The position numbers were made by a program, and so were the translations under genes. A stretch of DNA of 42,062 nucleotides from an uncultured Planctomycetaceae bacterium. Lineage in GTDB: Bacteria; Planctomycetota; Planctomycetia; Pirellulales; Thermoguttaceae. This document shows, in pieces, positions 1 through 9,394 of this stretch (position 1 is the first letter of the stretch; every line of letters starts with the position of its first letter). The notes under the pieces are model-generated. The model was not told the origin of the DNA. It was given only the letters and a program-made list of their open reading frames with translations, and ran no database searches. The stretch lies in the NCBI GenBank assembly GCA_946408825.1, contig CAMJTU010000036.1, forward strand, positions 1 through 42,062. Direction: 5' to 3'.

Positions 1-1282
1 AGCGACCTAGTTCGTCAGTTTCACGTCGCCAGCGAATCCATGCGTCTATGTTATAACCGAAATCAACCGGCGTGGCGTAATTGGCGGCGACGATTGCGAC
101 AAGCGCTTCGTGAACTGTTTCGTTTTCGTTCAGTTGCGAAACCGTTTTAACACGAGTTCCCCCGCCCGGCGAAAAGCCTGAAATCTTACCCGTATTATCG
201 ACGGACATTCCCGTTTGATCTGATCCGACGATAACTTGACTCTTGCTCGTTGTTATGAGCGCGTTGATGAGGTCAGGGATTGCGGCAGGGCTTTGGAGAC
301 GTCCAAGGGCGTAGGCGGCGCGATTAACCGACGCGACGTCAGAAGACGCTCGTAAACGTCGGCGGAAATACTCGACCGCGTCGGGGGCTGCGAGTTTTTT
401 ACGACAGATTCCCTCAACCGCGGCGACGCGAACGTCCATGTCTGGATCGTTGATTGCAATCTTGCCAAGCTCGCTGAGCGCCGCCGGAGAGCCTATTGCG
501 GCGATAGCTTGCGTCAGAAGAATTCGTCCTTCCGGGTTCTTCTTTTCGTTTTCGAATGTCTTTAGGAGCGGCGCGAGAGCTTGTGGACTGCGGATTGATC
601 GGAACGCTTCACGCGCGCGTTGATTGCCGTTGGCGGCGCCTTGATAGAGGAACTGAATTTCCTTCTTCCAGTACCGGGCCGCTTCTTTGTTAGCTTCCTG
701 TTGACGGATTAGTTCCGCTTCTTGTTTAGAGACGTTCCGTCCATTGACGCGTTCTAGACCGTTTTGTTCCATCCTTTCTTTGTTGGAGACCCATTCGCCG
801 TTAATTCTAACATGTCCTAAGGCTTTGCGCGCCTCTTCGTTTTCAGGATCAAGCTCGCAAACACGTTGATAGTGGGCGTCGGAGATCGCCGATAGCTTCT
901 GAGTCGCCGCCCATCTGGCGATTTTTAATTGCGACGCTACGTCGTCTTTTTCTAGCGGCGCGAACTTTCGGTAAGAAATCTGTTCTGGTCGCAACGCCGT
1001 CGTCTGTTTGACTTCTGCGACGGCGATGGAAATTTTGCCTCCGAGAGAGGGTTCTATTTCATAATACCCGGTGGATTCAGCGTCGGGATTTTCTACGACT
1101 CCCCTTATTCCGCCCCCCTTGTGGATTGTAACGCCCCCCGATTGCGCGACGTCAGGCTCCTGACATGGCGCCGTTGACGCAATCACGCAGACGAAACTAC
1201 AAGAAATCGCGCATATTCCTAAAAGATCGCCGAAACGTCCTAGTAAACGGGCGCTTGAATTGACTGTCTTTAAGTTCGTCAT
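1..1282 (-). CDS. Secreted HEAT-repeat protein, C-terminus beyond window edge
   Basis: An open frame runs on the minus strand from ATG at 1282 to the window edge with no stop, giving about 427 residues of a longer protein. The N-terminus has a polar stretch of about 19 residues followed by a hydrophobic segment (LLGICAISCSFVCVIAS), which looks like a Sec signal peptide with the long N-region common in planctomycetes. Residues about 130-190 hold a pattern seen in many planctomycete proteins, a TPR-like ELDPENEEARKALGHV followed by INGEWV and NGRNVS. After it come helical repeats, for example ALSELGKIAINDPDMDVRVAAVEGI and LGRLQSPAAIPDLINAL in pieces, typical of HEAT repeats. The likely role is a periplasmic protein-binding scaffold; no enzyme motif is visible. 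It has its own promoter, and a terminator separates it from the upstream aldolase gene. The frame and repeat fold are clear; the function is unknown. Confidence 0.85.
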   Translation of the reverse strand, partial: MTNLKTVNSSARLLGRFGDLLGICAISCSFVCVIASTAPCQEPDVAQSGGVTIHKGGGIRGVVENPDAESTGYYEIEPSLGGKISIAVAEVKQTTALRPEQISYRKFAPLEKDDVASQLKIARWAATQKLSAISDAHYQRVCELDPENEEARKALGHVRINGEWVSNKERMEQNGLERVNGRNVSKQEAELIRQQEANKEAARYWKKEIQFLYQGAANGNQRAREAFRSIRSPQALAPLLKTFENEKKNPEGRILLTQAIAAIGSPAALSELGKIAINDPDMDVRVAAVEGICRKKLAAPDAVEYFRRRLRASSDVASVNRAAYALGRLQSPAAIPDLINALITTSKSQVIVGSDQTGMSVDNTGKISGFSPGGGTRVKTVSQLNENETVHEALVAIVAANYATPVDFGYNIDAWIRWRRETDELGR

Positions 1283-1349
1283 GATTTCGAAGGAGTAAAA
1301 AGAAGGAAAACGGTTCTGGAGACGCTACGTCTACTTTCTTCATCGTCTA

Positions 1350-1379
1350 ATTATATCCGTCTCGTTAGACGCTTTTGAA
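1350..1379 (-). promoter_or_regulatory. Promoter of the HEAT-repeat gene
   Basis: On the minus strand TTCAAA (1379-1374) lies 18 bp before a perfect TATAAT (1355-1350). Transcription would start near 1343, about 60 nt before the ATG at 1282. No clear Shine-Dalgarno sequence precedes that ATG. Confidence 0.5.
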
Positions 1380-1430
1380 GTGGGCTGATTATGCAAAATG
1401 TAAAAAAAATTGTCGTCTTGCCGCGCATGA

Positions 1431-1470
1431 AAACAAAAACGCCGCGCGCTTTTCAAAAAGCGCCCGGCGT
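1431..1470 (-). terminator. Intrinsic terminator of the aldolase gene
   Basis: Arms at 1439-1453 and 1456-1470 pair over 15 bp with one mismatch (ACGCCGCGCGCTTTT against AAAAGCGCCCGGCGT). On the minus strand the hairpin is followed by TTTTTGTTTTC. It sits about 50 nt past the aldolase stop. Confidence 0.85.
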
Positions 1471-1520
1471 TTATTGTTAGCGGGACGAAAAGACCTCGTT
1501 TCGTCCAAGCTACGATTGAA

Positions 1521-2510
1521 TCACTTCGCAACGACCTTACGAACTTCCTCAAGATGACCGGCGCTACCGAGCATCTGATTCTTGTGAATGATATATTCGG
1601 CGTACGCGGGCATGAAAATCTTGCCAGGTTCGCGAAGATCGAATTTTTCCGGATGATCGCGGAAGAATTCGCGGTGAATCGCGCACCACACAAGACGACC
1701 GTCCGTGTCGATGTTGATCTTCGTAACGCCGAGTTTGGCGGCGGGCAGATACTGCTTTTCATCGACGCCGCTGGCGTTCTTCATCGCGCCGCCGGCGTTG
1801 TTGATGCGCTGAACCCATTCCTGCGGGACGGAAGAACTTCCGTGCATGACAAGCGGGAAGTTCGGTTTGACTTCGTTAACCGCCTTCTGGATCTTTTCGA
1901 GGACGTCAAAATGAAGACCTTGTTTGCCAGAGAACTTGAAGGCGCCGTGAGAGGTTCCAATCGCGACGGCGAGGGAGTCGACGCCAGTCTTTTCGATGAA
2001 TTCAGCCGCCTGTTCCGGGTTCGTCAGTTTTACGCTTCCGACGACGTCTTCTTCAACGCCGCCGAGCTGCCCGAGCTCCGCTTCGACGACGACGCCCTTG
2101 GCATGGGCGCGATCGACGACGCGCTTGGTAATTTCGACGTTCTTGGCGAATTCTTCGTGAGAAGCATCGACCATGACTGAACTATAGAATCCGGAGTCGA
2201 TGCAGTCGTAGCAGACGTCTTCGGTGCCATGATCAAGGTGAACGGCGAAGATCGCTTCCGGGAAAACTTTGTCGGCGGTGCGAATCATGCCTTCGAGGAA
2301 GTTTTTGTCGGTGTAGGAACGCGCGCCGCGAGAAATCTGGATGATGAAGGGAGCGCTCTTGGAATCGTCGTTCGGGTCTTCGTTGGCGGCAGATTTGCCG
2401 AGGTTGCCGCGGAAAAGTCCGACGAGTTGCTCGAGATTGTTAATGTTATAGGCGCCGATAGCGTACTTGCCATAAGCTTCCTTGAACAGATCCTTTGTCG
2501 TAACGATCAT
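1521..2510 (-). CDS. fba: Class II fructose-1,6-bisphosphate aldolase
   Basis: This 329-residue cytoplasmic enzyme cleaves fructose-1,6-bisphosphate to dihydroxyacetone phosphate and glyceraldehyde-3-phosphate in glycolysis, and runs in reverse in gluconeogenesis. Class II, zinc-dependent hallmarks are present: VHLDHG near residues 90-95 (catalytic Asp93, zinc ligand His94), the EAELG loop, GTSHGAFKF (zinc and phosphate site), HGSSSVP and NIDTDGR in the substrate-binding region. The length is close to that of the family, and the N-terminus MIVTTKDLFKEAYGKYAIGAYN matches the usual opening of these enzymes, so ATG at 2510 is the start. The gene stands alone, with a terminator downstream and a spacer of about 550 bp upstream that it shares divergently with mutS. 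A PPi-type phosphofructokinase near 28 kb serves the preceding glycolytic step. Confidence 0.96.
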   Translation of the reverse strand: MIVTTKDLFKEAYGKYAIGAYNINNLEQLVGLFRGNLGKSAANEDPNDDSKSAPFIIQISRGARSYTDKNFLEGMIRTADKVFPEAIFAVHLDHGTEDVCYDCIDSGFYSSVMVDASHEEFAKNVEITKRVVDRAHAKGVVVEAELGQLGGVEEDVVGSVKLTNPEQAAEFIEKTGVDSLAVAIGTSHGAFKFSGKQGLHFDVLEKIQKAVNEVKPNFPLVMHGSSSVPQEWVQRINNAGGAMKNASGVDEKQYLPAAKLGVTKINIDTDGRLVWCAIHREFFRDHPEKFDLREPGKIFMPAYAEYIIHKNQMLGSAGHLEEVRKVVAK

Positions 2511-3065
2511 TGAGAAGTCTCCTCAGAATATGACGTCAAGTCGCGTCGCCGTCAAGAGCGCCGACGACGCCGCGACGTTTCGAACAAACGAACTACGCGA
2601 TACGCCTGGCGCGCCGGTGGAAAACTGCGCTGTTAGAAAGGCGAACTTCTTATTTCTCCTACTCCTAACACGCGACGCTTTTAAGTTATTTTGGCAGTAT
2701 TCTACCCCTATTTTTTCTATTGAACAGGGGCGGCCCGATTTGAGACGCTCGCGGCAGCGCTCTAAAACACCCTAGAGACACGGTTATGATCTATAAAAAG
2801 CTTGACGGTTTGTTGGAAAGCGCAAGTTAATGATTTTTTACGATATTTCGGGACAGAGCTACTTGTGAAATTATAACGATAATTGAAAATGTAACGGATG
2901 TAGCGATTTTAAGTAGGCGAAAATGGTCTTGACTCCCCTGTCTCCGTCTCGAAGGATTCCAACAATTGATATAATTGAAGCGCTCCAATCGTGTGACGGA
3001 GAGAGTTTTTTTTGAAGTTATCTTCTTCGCCGCCTTTGTTATTTTTTAGTAGTGTTGGGAACGCT
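2511..3065. other. Divergent intergenic region fba/mutS
   Basis: This spacer of about 555 bp holds no convincing gene; short frames across it lack family resemblance. It must carry both divergent promoters. For fba a weak candidate is TAGAAT on the minus strand at 2704-2699, with only a poor -35 (CTGTTC) 17 bp upstream. For mutS see the extended -10 at 2967-2975. The stretch from about 2815 to 2920 is clearly AT-richer than the flanking genes. Confidence 0.5.
2967..2975 (+). promoter_or_regulatory. Extended -10 promoter element before mutS
   Basis: TGATATAAT is a perfect extended -10 (TGn plus TATAAT at 2970-2975). No good -35 lies at 16-18 bp, which is common for extended -10 promoters. The start would fall near 2982, giving a leader of about 85 nt to the ATG at 3066. 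Confidence 0.5.
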
Positions 3066-5942
3066 ATGAACGACGATCGTGAACTCACCCCGATGATGAA
3101 ACAGTATTACGCCGCAAAGGAGGCCTCTCGCGGCGCTTTGTTACTTTTCCGCATGGGCGACTTCTACGAGATGTTCAACGACGACGCATACAAAGCCGCT
3201 AAGACGTTAAACATTACCGTAACGACTCGTGATCGCAATAAGGCCGACGCCATGCCGATGGCGGGGTTTCCTTGGCAGCATTTAGACAATTACCTTGCGC
3301 GCCTTGTGAGAGCGGGGCACCGCGTGGCTGTTTGCGATCAGATGGAGGATCCGAAAAAGGCGAAGTCTATCGTTAGACGTGAGGTTACGCGCATTGTCTC
3401 GCCCGGAACGCTTATGGACGAATCGATGCTCGATCCTCGGACGAGCAATTTTCTGGCCGCCATTTATATTTCCGACGAGAGCGTCAGCCTGAAAATAGCC
3501 AAGGCGAGTCGAAAAAATAAATCTCGCCCGTCGTCTGAGCCGACTCTTTTCACTTTAGGCTTTGAAGAAACTGCGACGCCAGTCGTTTCTGAAACGACCG
3601 ACTCCGATCCTGACGATCCAAACTTTGGCGCAGGCGCGACGTTTAGCAACGTCGACATATCCAAGAAATCAGTCTTCGACGCGTCGGGTATCGAACCGAA
3701 TCGACTTGTAGGATTAGCTTGGACCGAATTATCGACAGGCGCTTTCTTTGCGACGACGGTCGCATACGGGGAACTTTTCGATCATCTTGCCCGTATTAAT
3801 CCTGCCGAATGCCTCGTTCAAGACGAACTTAGAACATGTTTTCCGGAATGGTTTGTCGAGAGGACGACTATCACACAACGTCCGGGCTGGGAATTTTCGC
3901 GCCATACCGCGCTTGACGCGCTAACAAGTCACTTCAAAGTGAGAACGTTTGAAGGATTTGGATTTAAATCCGAAACGTCCGATATTTTCGCCTTGCAGGC
4001 GGCCGGCGCGACGCTGGCTTTTCTCAAGGAGATGCAGAAGCAGTCTCTCGATTTTATTGCGACGTTGACCCCACACCGCGTCGCTCAGTATCTCGAAATA
4101 GACGAATCGACACGTCGAAGTCTTGAAATTGTACAGACTTATCGAGACGGTCGTCGCGAAGGTTCGCTTTTGGCGACGATCGATCGATGCCAGACGTCGA
4201 TGGGGAGTCGCCTCCTTGCCGATTGGCTCGCCTGTCCTTTGATCGACGTCGGCATGATAGAATCACGACAGGACGCGATAGAGGAAATTATTTCACTTGG
4301 CGCCGAAGTATCGTCGATTCGTAACGCGTTACGCGGCGTTTCTGACCTTGAACGTCTCGTTTCGCGAATCGTTCAAGAGCGAGCGACTCCACGAGAGCTC
4401 GTTAATATTGGGAAAACGCTTCAGATTCTACCTGTTTTTAAGACGTTTCTCGAAGGATCGAAGAGTCAACTTCTACAGTTGCTTGGCGAACGAATCTCGC
4501 TTCAAACTGAACTTTGCGACGAACTCAACCGTGCGTTTGTCGACGACGTTCCTCTCAATTATCGAGACGGAGGTTTCATCGCCGACGGGTATTCCGCCGA
4601 ACTCGACGAACCGCGACAGATTAAACGTAATAGCAAAGAGTGGATGGCGCAGTATCAAACGCGTCAAGCGGAAGCGACGGGGATTCCAAACTTGCGCGTC
4701 GGTTACACGAGCGTTTTTGGTTTTTATATTGAGATTACCCGAGCAAAGGGCGCGTCTGAAAATATTCCGGCAAATTATGTGCGTAAGCAAACGCTGAAGA
4801 ACGTCGAGCGCTTTACGACTCCAGAACTTCGAGAATACGAGGAAAAGGCGTTAAACGCCGAGGAAAGAGCGCTTGAGATCGAGATGCAAATTTTTGCCGA
4901 ATTGCAACATCGAGTTGCGCAGGCGCGCGCGGAAATTCAGCGGACAGCCGGCGCGCTAGCGCGGCTCGACGCGCTTACGGGGCTTGCCGATCTTGCCGTT
5001 TCGCAGCAGTACTGTCGTCCAAAACTTGTTCATGAACCAATTCTTGAAATTGTCGACGGACGTCATCCTGTGCTGGACATGACGTGTTCAAGCGGCGAAT
5101 TTGTTCCTAACGACTCACGTTGCGACGATGAAAAGGGCTATGTTCATCTGATCACGGGTCCTAATATGGCGGGTAAAAGCACGTTTATCCGCCAAACGGC
5201 GCTACTCGTACTCATGGCGCATATGGGGTCGTTTATTCCTGCAAAAAGCGCGACGATAGGGATCGTCGATCGCATTTTTGCGCGAGTAGGCGCTTCTGAC
5301 GAGTTGACGCGCGGTCAGAGCACGTTCATGGTCGAGATGATCGAGACGGCGAGGATTCTCAATAACGCGACGTCGTCGAGTTTGGTTATTCTTGATGAAA
5401 TTGGTCGAGGTACGAGCACATATGACGGCGTCGCATTAGCGTGGGCGATTGCCGAGCATATTGCGAAAAAGATCAAATGTCGCGCCTTTTTCGCAACCCA
5501 TTATCATGAACTTTCGGAACTTGCCGAGGTTTGTTCGAACGTGAGCAATTTGAACGTCGCCGTTCGGGAATGGCGCGGCGAAATTTCTTTCATCCATAAG
5601 ATCGAGGATGGCCCCGCCGATAAAAGTTACGGCGTTCATGTCGCCAAACTTGCGGGCGTGCCGACCGCAGTCGTCGAGCGCGCACGTCAGATATTAAAAG
5701 GTCTTGAAGACGCTCGCGTCACAGAAACCACTGCCGCGACACGTCAGACGCTTCACCGTCTTTCAACAAAAACGTCGAATCAAAAAAAAGGCGAGGCGAT
5801 CGTTCAGTTTTCCCTTTTTGGCGCTTCGGACCACCCGGTAATTTCCGAACTTCGCGAACTAGACGTCGATACGATGACTCCCGTCGAAGCGTTCGCTACG
5901 CTTATGCGTCTCAAGCAAGAAGCGCTCGAGGGCGACTCCTGA
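3066..5942 (+). CDS. mutS: DNA mismatch repair ATPase MutS
   Basis: MutS binds mismatches and small loops and recruits MutL. The protein has 958 residues from ATG at 3066. An in-frame TTG at 3012 would add 18 residues (LSSSPPLLFFSS-like) with no counterpart in MutS; starting at 3066 gives the canonical opening ELTPMMKQYYAAK. The mismatch-reading Phe-X-Glu motif is GDFYEMF (Phe33, Glu35). The connector, lever and clamp regions follow, then the ATPase: Walker A GPNMAGKS near 698-705, the MutS signature from LVILDEIGRGTSTYDGVA, and a His switch in FFATHYHEL. It is about 100 residues longer than E. coli MutS, mainly through a polar insert near residues 140-200 in the connector domain rich in Ser, Thr and Asp. 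The dimerising C-terminal tail is present. No mutL is in the window. Confidence 0.96.
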   Translation: MNDDRELTPMMKQYYAAKEASRGALLLFRMGDFYEMFNDDAYKAAKTLNITVTTRDRNKADAMPMAGFPWQHLDNYLARLVRAGHRVAVCDQMEDPKKAKSIVRREVTRIVSPGTLMDESMLDPRTSNFLAAIYISDESVSLKIAKASRKNKSRPSSEPTLFTLGFEETATPVVSETTDSDPDDPNFGAGATFSNVDISKKSVFDASGIEPNRLVGLAWTELSTGAFFATTVAYGELFDHLARINPAECLVQDELRTCFPEWFVERTTITQRPGWEFSRHTALDALTSHFKVRTFEGFGFKSETSDIFALQAAGATLAFLKEMQKQSLDFIATLTPHRVAQYLEIDESTRRSLEIVQTYRDGRREGSLLATIDRCQTSMGSRLLADWLACPLIDVGMIESRQDAIEEIISLGAEVSSIRNALRGVSDLERLVSRIVQERATPRELVNIGKTLQILPVFKTFLEGSKSQLLQLLGERISLQTELCDELNRAFVDDVPLNYRDGGFIADGYSAELDEPRQIKRNSKEWMAQYQTRQAEATGIPNLRVGYTSVFGFYIEITRAKGASENIPANYVRKQTLKNVERFTTPELREYEEKALNAEERALEIEMQIFAELQHRVAQARAEIQRTAGALARLDALTGLADLAVSQQYCRPKLVHEPILEIVDGRHPVLDMTCSSGEFVPNDSRCDDEKGYVHLITGPNMAGKSTFIRQTALLVLMAHMGSFIPAKSATIGIVDRIFARVGASDELTRGQSTFMVEMIETARILNNATSSSLVILDEIGRGTSTYDGVALAWAIAEHIAKKIKCRAFFATHYHELSELAEVCSNVSNLNVAVREWRGEISFIHKIEDGPADKSYGVHVAKLAGVPTAVVERARQILKGLEDARVTETTAATRQTLHRLSTKTSNQKKGEAIVQFSLFGASDHPVISELRELDVDTMTPVEAFATLMRLKQEALEGDS

Positions 5943-6063
5943 TTTTTCGCGTTTCGTTTAACGTGCGCGACGTTCTATCACGTTCTCAGGCGCGATATTG
6001 GACTACTTCTGGATTTTCCCTTTTCATTTCATGCTTTTTTCCGAACGACCTCTGTTTCGCGCC

Positions 6064-6092
6064 TTGTTTCTCGTCGACGTTCGTCGTATACT
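6064..6092 (+). promoter_or_regulatory. Promoter before pepT
   Basis: TTGTTT (6064-6069), a 17-bp spacer and TATACT (6087-6092) form a good sigma70-type promoter. The start near 6099 leaves a leader of about 65 nt. The peptidase, the acidic unknown at 7447 and galK may be read from it, since no terminator is seen between them. Confidence 0.6.
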
Positions 6093-6163
6093 TTAGCGGG
6101 GATTGGTCCCGTATGGTTGTATCTTTGCGACCTTGTTTTTGAAACGTCGAAGGACGCGTGAAT

Positions 6164-7405
6164 ATGAAAACTCCGTTGGAACGATTTCTTAAGTACGCCC
6201 GAATCGAAACGACTTCGAGCGAGGAAACGACGACGACTCCCAGCACCGACTGTCAATTTGATCTTGCAAGAGTCCTTGTAGACGAACTTTTGGAACTTGG
6301 ACTTTCCGACGCGTACGTCGACGAACATTGTTATGTTACGGCGACGCTGCCGACAAACGTTGCAGATCGCCGTGTTCCGACAATTGGATTTATCGCACAT
6401 CTTGACGCATCCTGCGCCGCGTCCGACGCAAACGTTAAGCCCCGTGTGATCGAGTATCAGGGAGGCGACGTCAAGCTTGAGAACGGCGTCGTTATCGCCG
6501 AAACTGAAGATATGAAGACGCTCGTCGGCGATCATTTTGTCGTAACGGACGGTTCTACGCTTCTCGGCGCCGACGACAAGGCTGGAATCGCCGCAATCAT
6601 GTCCGCGCTGGAGCGATTGATAGCGTCTGACGAACCTCGTGCAAATATTCGCGTGTGCTTTACTCCCGACGAGGAGATCGGAAACGGAACCGCGTTTTTC
6701 GATCTTGAGCGTTTTGGCGCCGACTACGCGTATACCGTCGACGGAGGGCCAGGCGGCGAAATCTACGGCGAAACCTTTACCGCCGACAAAGCAGTTGTCG
6801 TCGCGAAAGGAGTCGACGTTCATCCAGGCGAAGCGAAATCGACAATGATCAACGCCTCGCGTGCTTTAGCGCGCATTGTCGCCGCGCTTCCTCTTGATCG
6901 AACGCCTGAAGAAACAGAGGGACGCGAACCGTTTATCCATCTCTATAGGATGGAAGGGGGCGTGTCTCAGGCAAGGGCGGAGTTTTTACTTCGCGCGTTT
7001 GACGAGATTGAGCGAGAAAAAAATAAACAGTTTCTTCAGGAAAAGGTCGCCGACGTCGCCGAAACTGTCGGAAGCGCTTTTGATTGCCAGATTCATTTCG
7101 TTCAACAATACCTCAACATGGGGTATTTTCTCAAGAGGTCGCCTGAAGTTCTTGAGGTCCTCGAAGAGGCGACAAGACGCGTTGGTCTTGAACCGAAATG
7201 GATTCCGATTCGCGGCGGCACCGACGGTTCGCGTCTGACGGAGATGGGGCTTCCCACGCCGAATCTTTTTACCGGCGGGCGGAACTTTCATTCCGTAATG
7301 GAGTTTCTCGACGTTGAAGAGCATGAGAAAGCGACTGAAACGCTTGTTGAGCTAGCTAAGCTTTGGAGCGCGAAGGAACCGCCTTCAGACGCGTCTAGCC
7401 ATTGA
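6164..7405 (+). CDS. pepT: Peptidase T (tripeptide aminopeptidase), M20 family
   Basis: This cytoplasmic dinuclear-zinc aminopeptidase releases the N-terminal residue from tripeptides. The M20B metal and catalytic residues can be followed in order: FIAHLDAS near residue 77 (zinc His and the adjacent catalytic Asp), GADDKAG (bridging Asp), FTPDEEIGNG (catalytic Glu and zinc Glu), YTVDGG (zinc Asp) and RNFHSVMEF near the C-terminus (zinc His). The length of 413 residues compares with about 408 in E. coli. A GTG at 6158 is possible, but GAAGGA at 6149-6154 is 9 nt from the ATG at 6164 and only 3 nt from the GTG, so the ATG is preferred. There is no signal peptide. It is followed after 41 bp by an acidic unknown in the same direction. 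Confidence 0.93.
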   Translation: MKTPLERFLKYARIETTSSEETTTTPSTDCQFDLARVLVDELLELGLSDAYVDEHCYVTATLPTNVADRRVPTIGFIAHLDASCAASDANVKPRVIEYQGGDVKLENGVVIAETEDMKTLVGDHFVVTDGSTLLGADDKAGIAAIMSALERLIASDEPRANIRVCFTPDEEIGNGTAFFDLERFGADYAYTVDGGPGGEIYGETFTADKAVVVAKGVDVHPGEAKSTMINASRALARIVAALPLDRTPEETEGREPFIHLYRMEGGVSQARAEFLLRAFDEIEREKNKQFLQEKVADVAETVGSAFDCQIHFVQQYLNMGYFLKRSPEVLEVLEEATRRVGLEPKWIPIRGGTDGSRLTEMGLPTPNLFTGGRNFHSVMEFLDVEEHEKATETLVELAKLWSAKEPPSDASSH

Positions 7406-7446
7406 GCGCTTTCGTCGCTAGAGCAACATAAGCACGAGGTTACGCC

Positions 7447-8109
7447 ATGTCTTTTTTTTACCGTGTTTTTACTCCGACTGAAAAAAGTATTTGGGCGAAC
7501 GAGATAGAGGCGTTTCTTGAGAAAGAGAACGTCGGTCTTACTTTTTATGGCGTTGTTGAAGAAGAAAGCGTCGACGATTTAGACGCCGCGCCGGTTGAGT
7601 TGTTGCTATTCGACCCGGACGAGAATCAAATTGCTTCGCTTGTCTACGATTCGCTCGACGACTCTGCATTTCTCGCAGATGAAATTGAAGAGTTTCAAGA
7701 TTGTGTCGATGAAATGTTGCCCGTCTGTAATCGCGAGTGGGCGCATGAGAAACTTGCTAAGACAAAAGGTTGCTATTGTTTTACTGTGTTCGACGCCGGA
7801 TTTGGTCCCGCCAATTGGGATCGGCTTGCGACGTTGGCGTGTTGGCTACGCGAAGAGACGAACGGAATAGAACAGTCTGACGGCGGTCAGATTACGAACG
7901 AGTCAGGCGAGGTTATTCTTGTCGTGCCCGACGACGTTGACGTTGAGGACGACGGAGAAGGCGGCGACCAAACAAGCGTCGACGTCGCCGCTGACGAACA
8001 AGACGACGTCGACGATTTCGTCGCAGCGCTCCGTATCGACGGAACGTGGGTTGAGAAGAACGTCGATTCGGAAGAAGCTTTTGCTGAATTTTTACGCGGC
8101 GAACCTTGA
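7447..8109 (+). CDS. Acidic protein of unknown function
   Basis: I do not recognise this 220-residue protein. It has no signal peptide or membrane segment and is very acidic. Residues about 1-140 look globular (FYRVFTPTEKSIWANEIEAF, then FDPDENQIASLVYDS, and GCYCFTVFDAGFGPANWDRL). Residues about 150-195 are an Asp/Glu-rich linker (VPDDVDVEDDGEGGDQ), and a short tail ends the protein. GAGG at 7436-7439 is 7 nt before the ATG, supporting the start. It lies 41 bp after pepT and 97 bp before galK on the same strand, so co-transcription is plausible but says little about its job. It could be a cytoplasmic adaptor or immunity-like protein; that is a guess. Confidence 0.7.
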   Translation: MSFFYRVFTPTEKSIWANEIEAFLEKENVGLTFYGVVEEESVDDLDAAPVELLLFDPDENQIASLVYDSLDDSAFLADEIEEFQDCVDEMLPVCNREWAHEKLAKTKGCYCFTVFDAGFGPANWDRLATLACWLREETNGIEQSDGGQITNESGEVILVVPDDVDVEDDGEGGDQTSVDVAADEQDDVDDFVAALRIDGTWVEKNVDSEEAFAEFLRGEP

Positions 8110-8206
8110 TTTTCGTTTGTACGAACGTTTTCTTGGTCGCCAAACCATAAACGCCCCGTCCATTCAAGGACGCGGATGGATTTTTCCTTGAACCGTGGAG
8201 ACTCTG

Positions 8207-9394
8207 ATGTCTGATCGACTTTTTGAAGAACTCCTTGAAGAAACGAAGCGCCTCTTTAACGAAAAGTACGGAGGCGCGCCTCAGGTTGTCGTCGCGGCGC
8301 CTGGACGTGTTAATCTCATAGGCGAGCATACCGATTATAACGGCGGTTTCGTCTTTCCGATGGCGATCGAACGTTGCACGATAATTGCGGCGAGTCCGAC
8401 GACGGCGTCTTCGGCGACGATTTTCTCAAACAACATGAACGCGACCTCGGATTTTATCCTCAAGGGCGACGTTACGCCTTCGAATGAAGTCGACTGGACG
8501 TCTTACGTTCAGGGCGCGATATCGTTTTCGATTAAGAAAGGCGCTAAAGTTCCCGGATTTAACGCGGTGATCAATTCCAACGTTCCTCTTGGCGGGGGAC
8601 TTTCAAGTAGCGCGTCGCTTGAAGTCGCTGTCGCGACGCTAATGGAAGAACTCGGCGGCGTTAGTTTCGGAAAGGTTGAAAAAGCGCTGATGTGTCAGCA
8701 GGTAGAGCATGTTTTCGCCAAAATGACCTGCGGCATTATGGATCAGTTCATTTCAACGCTCGCGGAAAAAGACTATGCGATGCTTCTCGATTGCCGTAGT
8801 CAAAAGCCGGAAATGATACCGTTTGTCGATCCTTCTGTTTCTGTTCTCATTACGAACTCTAACGTCAAGCACCAGCTTACAGGCAGCGAGTATCCCGAAC
8901 GACGCTCGTGTTGCGAGGAAGCGGCGCGTATTCTCGGCGTTTCGCTTTTACGAGACGTTTCGTTGGACGCCCTCCTAGCGTCGAAAGAAAGACTTGTTGG
9001 CGCCGATAATGGCGACCTGCTTTTCAAACGCGCGTTTCACGCCGTCAGCGAAGACGTCAGGACGTTGAAGACAGCCGAGGCGCTTAAGGTTGGAGATTGG
9101 GAAACCGTCGGCGCTCAAATGTACGCCAGTCATGACTCGTTGCGTGACAATTACGAAGTTTCCTGTCCAGAGATTGACGCTTTAGTTGAAATTGCTCGAG
9201 GTATTGGGATGAACGGGGGCGTTATCGGCTCCCGCATTACCGGCGGCGGCTTCGGTGGCTGTACTGTCTCGCTTGTTAAGACAGACAAGGTCGACGAGAT
9301 TACGCAGATTCTCAAAAAAGAGTACAAGAGACTCGTCGGCAAAGACGCGACGATTTTTTCGACGCGTCCGGCGCAAGGCGCTCGCGTACTTTAA
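8207..9394 (+). CDS. galK: Galactokinase
   Basis: Galactokinase phosphorylates alpha-D-galactose with ATP to galactose-1-phosphate, the entry to the Leloir pathway, in the cytoplasm. The 395-residue protein is a GHMP kinase with all three family motifs: GRVNLIGEHTDYNGGFVFP near 34-52 (the galactokinase signature), GGGLSSSASLEVA (the ATP-binding loop) and SRITGGGFGGCTVSL near the C-terminus. MTCGIMDQF carries the catalytic Asp. A GTG at 8195 is in frame, but GGAG at 8197-8200 is 6 nt before the ATG at 8207, so the ATG is chosen. No galT, galE or mutarotase is in the window, so the rest of the pathway must be elsewhere, consistent with the scattered gene order here. Its promoter is not obvious in the 97-bp gap, so read-through from pepT is possible. 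Confidence 0.95.
   Translation: MSDRLFEELLEETKRLFNEKYGGAPQVVVAAPGRVNLIGEHTDYNGGFVFPMAIERCTIIAASPTTASSATIFSNNMNATSDFILKGDVTPSNEVDWTSYVQGAISFSIKKGAKVPGFNAVINSNVPLGGGLSSSASLEVAVATLMEELGGVSFGKVEKALMCQQVEHVFAKMTCGIMDQFISTLAEKDYAMLLDCRSQKPEMIPFVDPSVSVLITNSNVKHQLTGSEYPERRSCCEEAARILGVSLLRDVSLDALLASKERLVGADNGDLLFKRAFHAVSEDVRTLKTAEALKVGDWETVGAQMYASHDSLRDNYEVSCPEIDALVEIARGIGMNGGVIGSRITGGGFGGCTVSLVKTDKVDEITQILKKEYKRLVGKDATIFSTRPAQGARVL

Noticed and set aside
1554..2180. Plus-strand frame of 208 codons opposite fba
   Set aside because: Mirror of the aldolase gene with no independent motif or ribosome site.
3012..3065. TTG start 18 codons upstream for mutS
   Set aside because: The added residues do not match the MutS N-terminus, while ATG 3066 aligns with the canonical ELTPMM opening.
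6029..6823. Minus-strand frame of 264 codons opposite pepT
   Set aside because: It is antisense to a well-supported peptidase, with random-looking Arg/Cys-rich translation.
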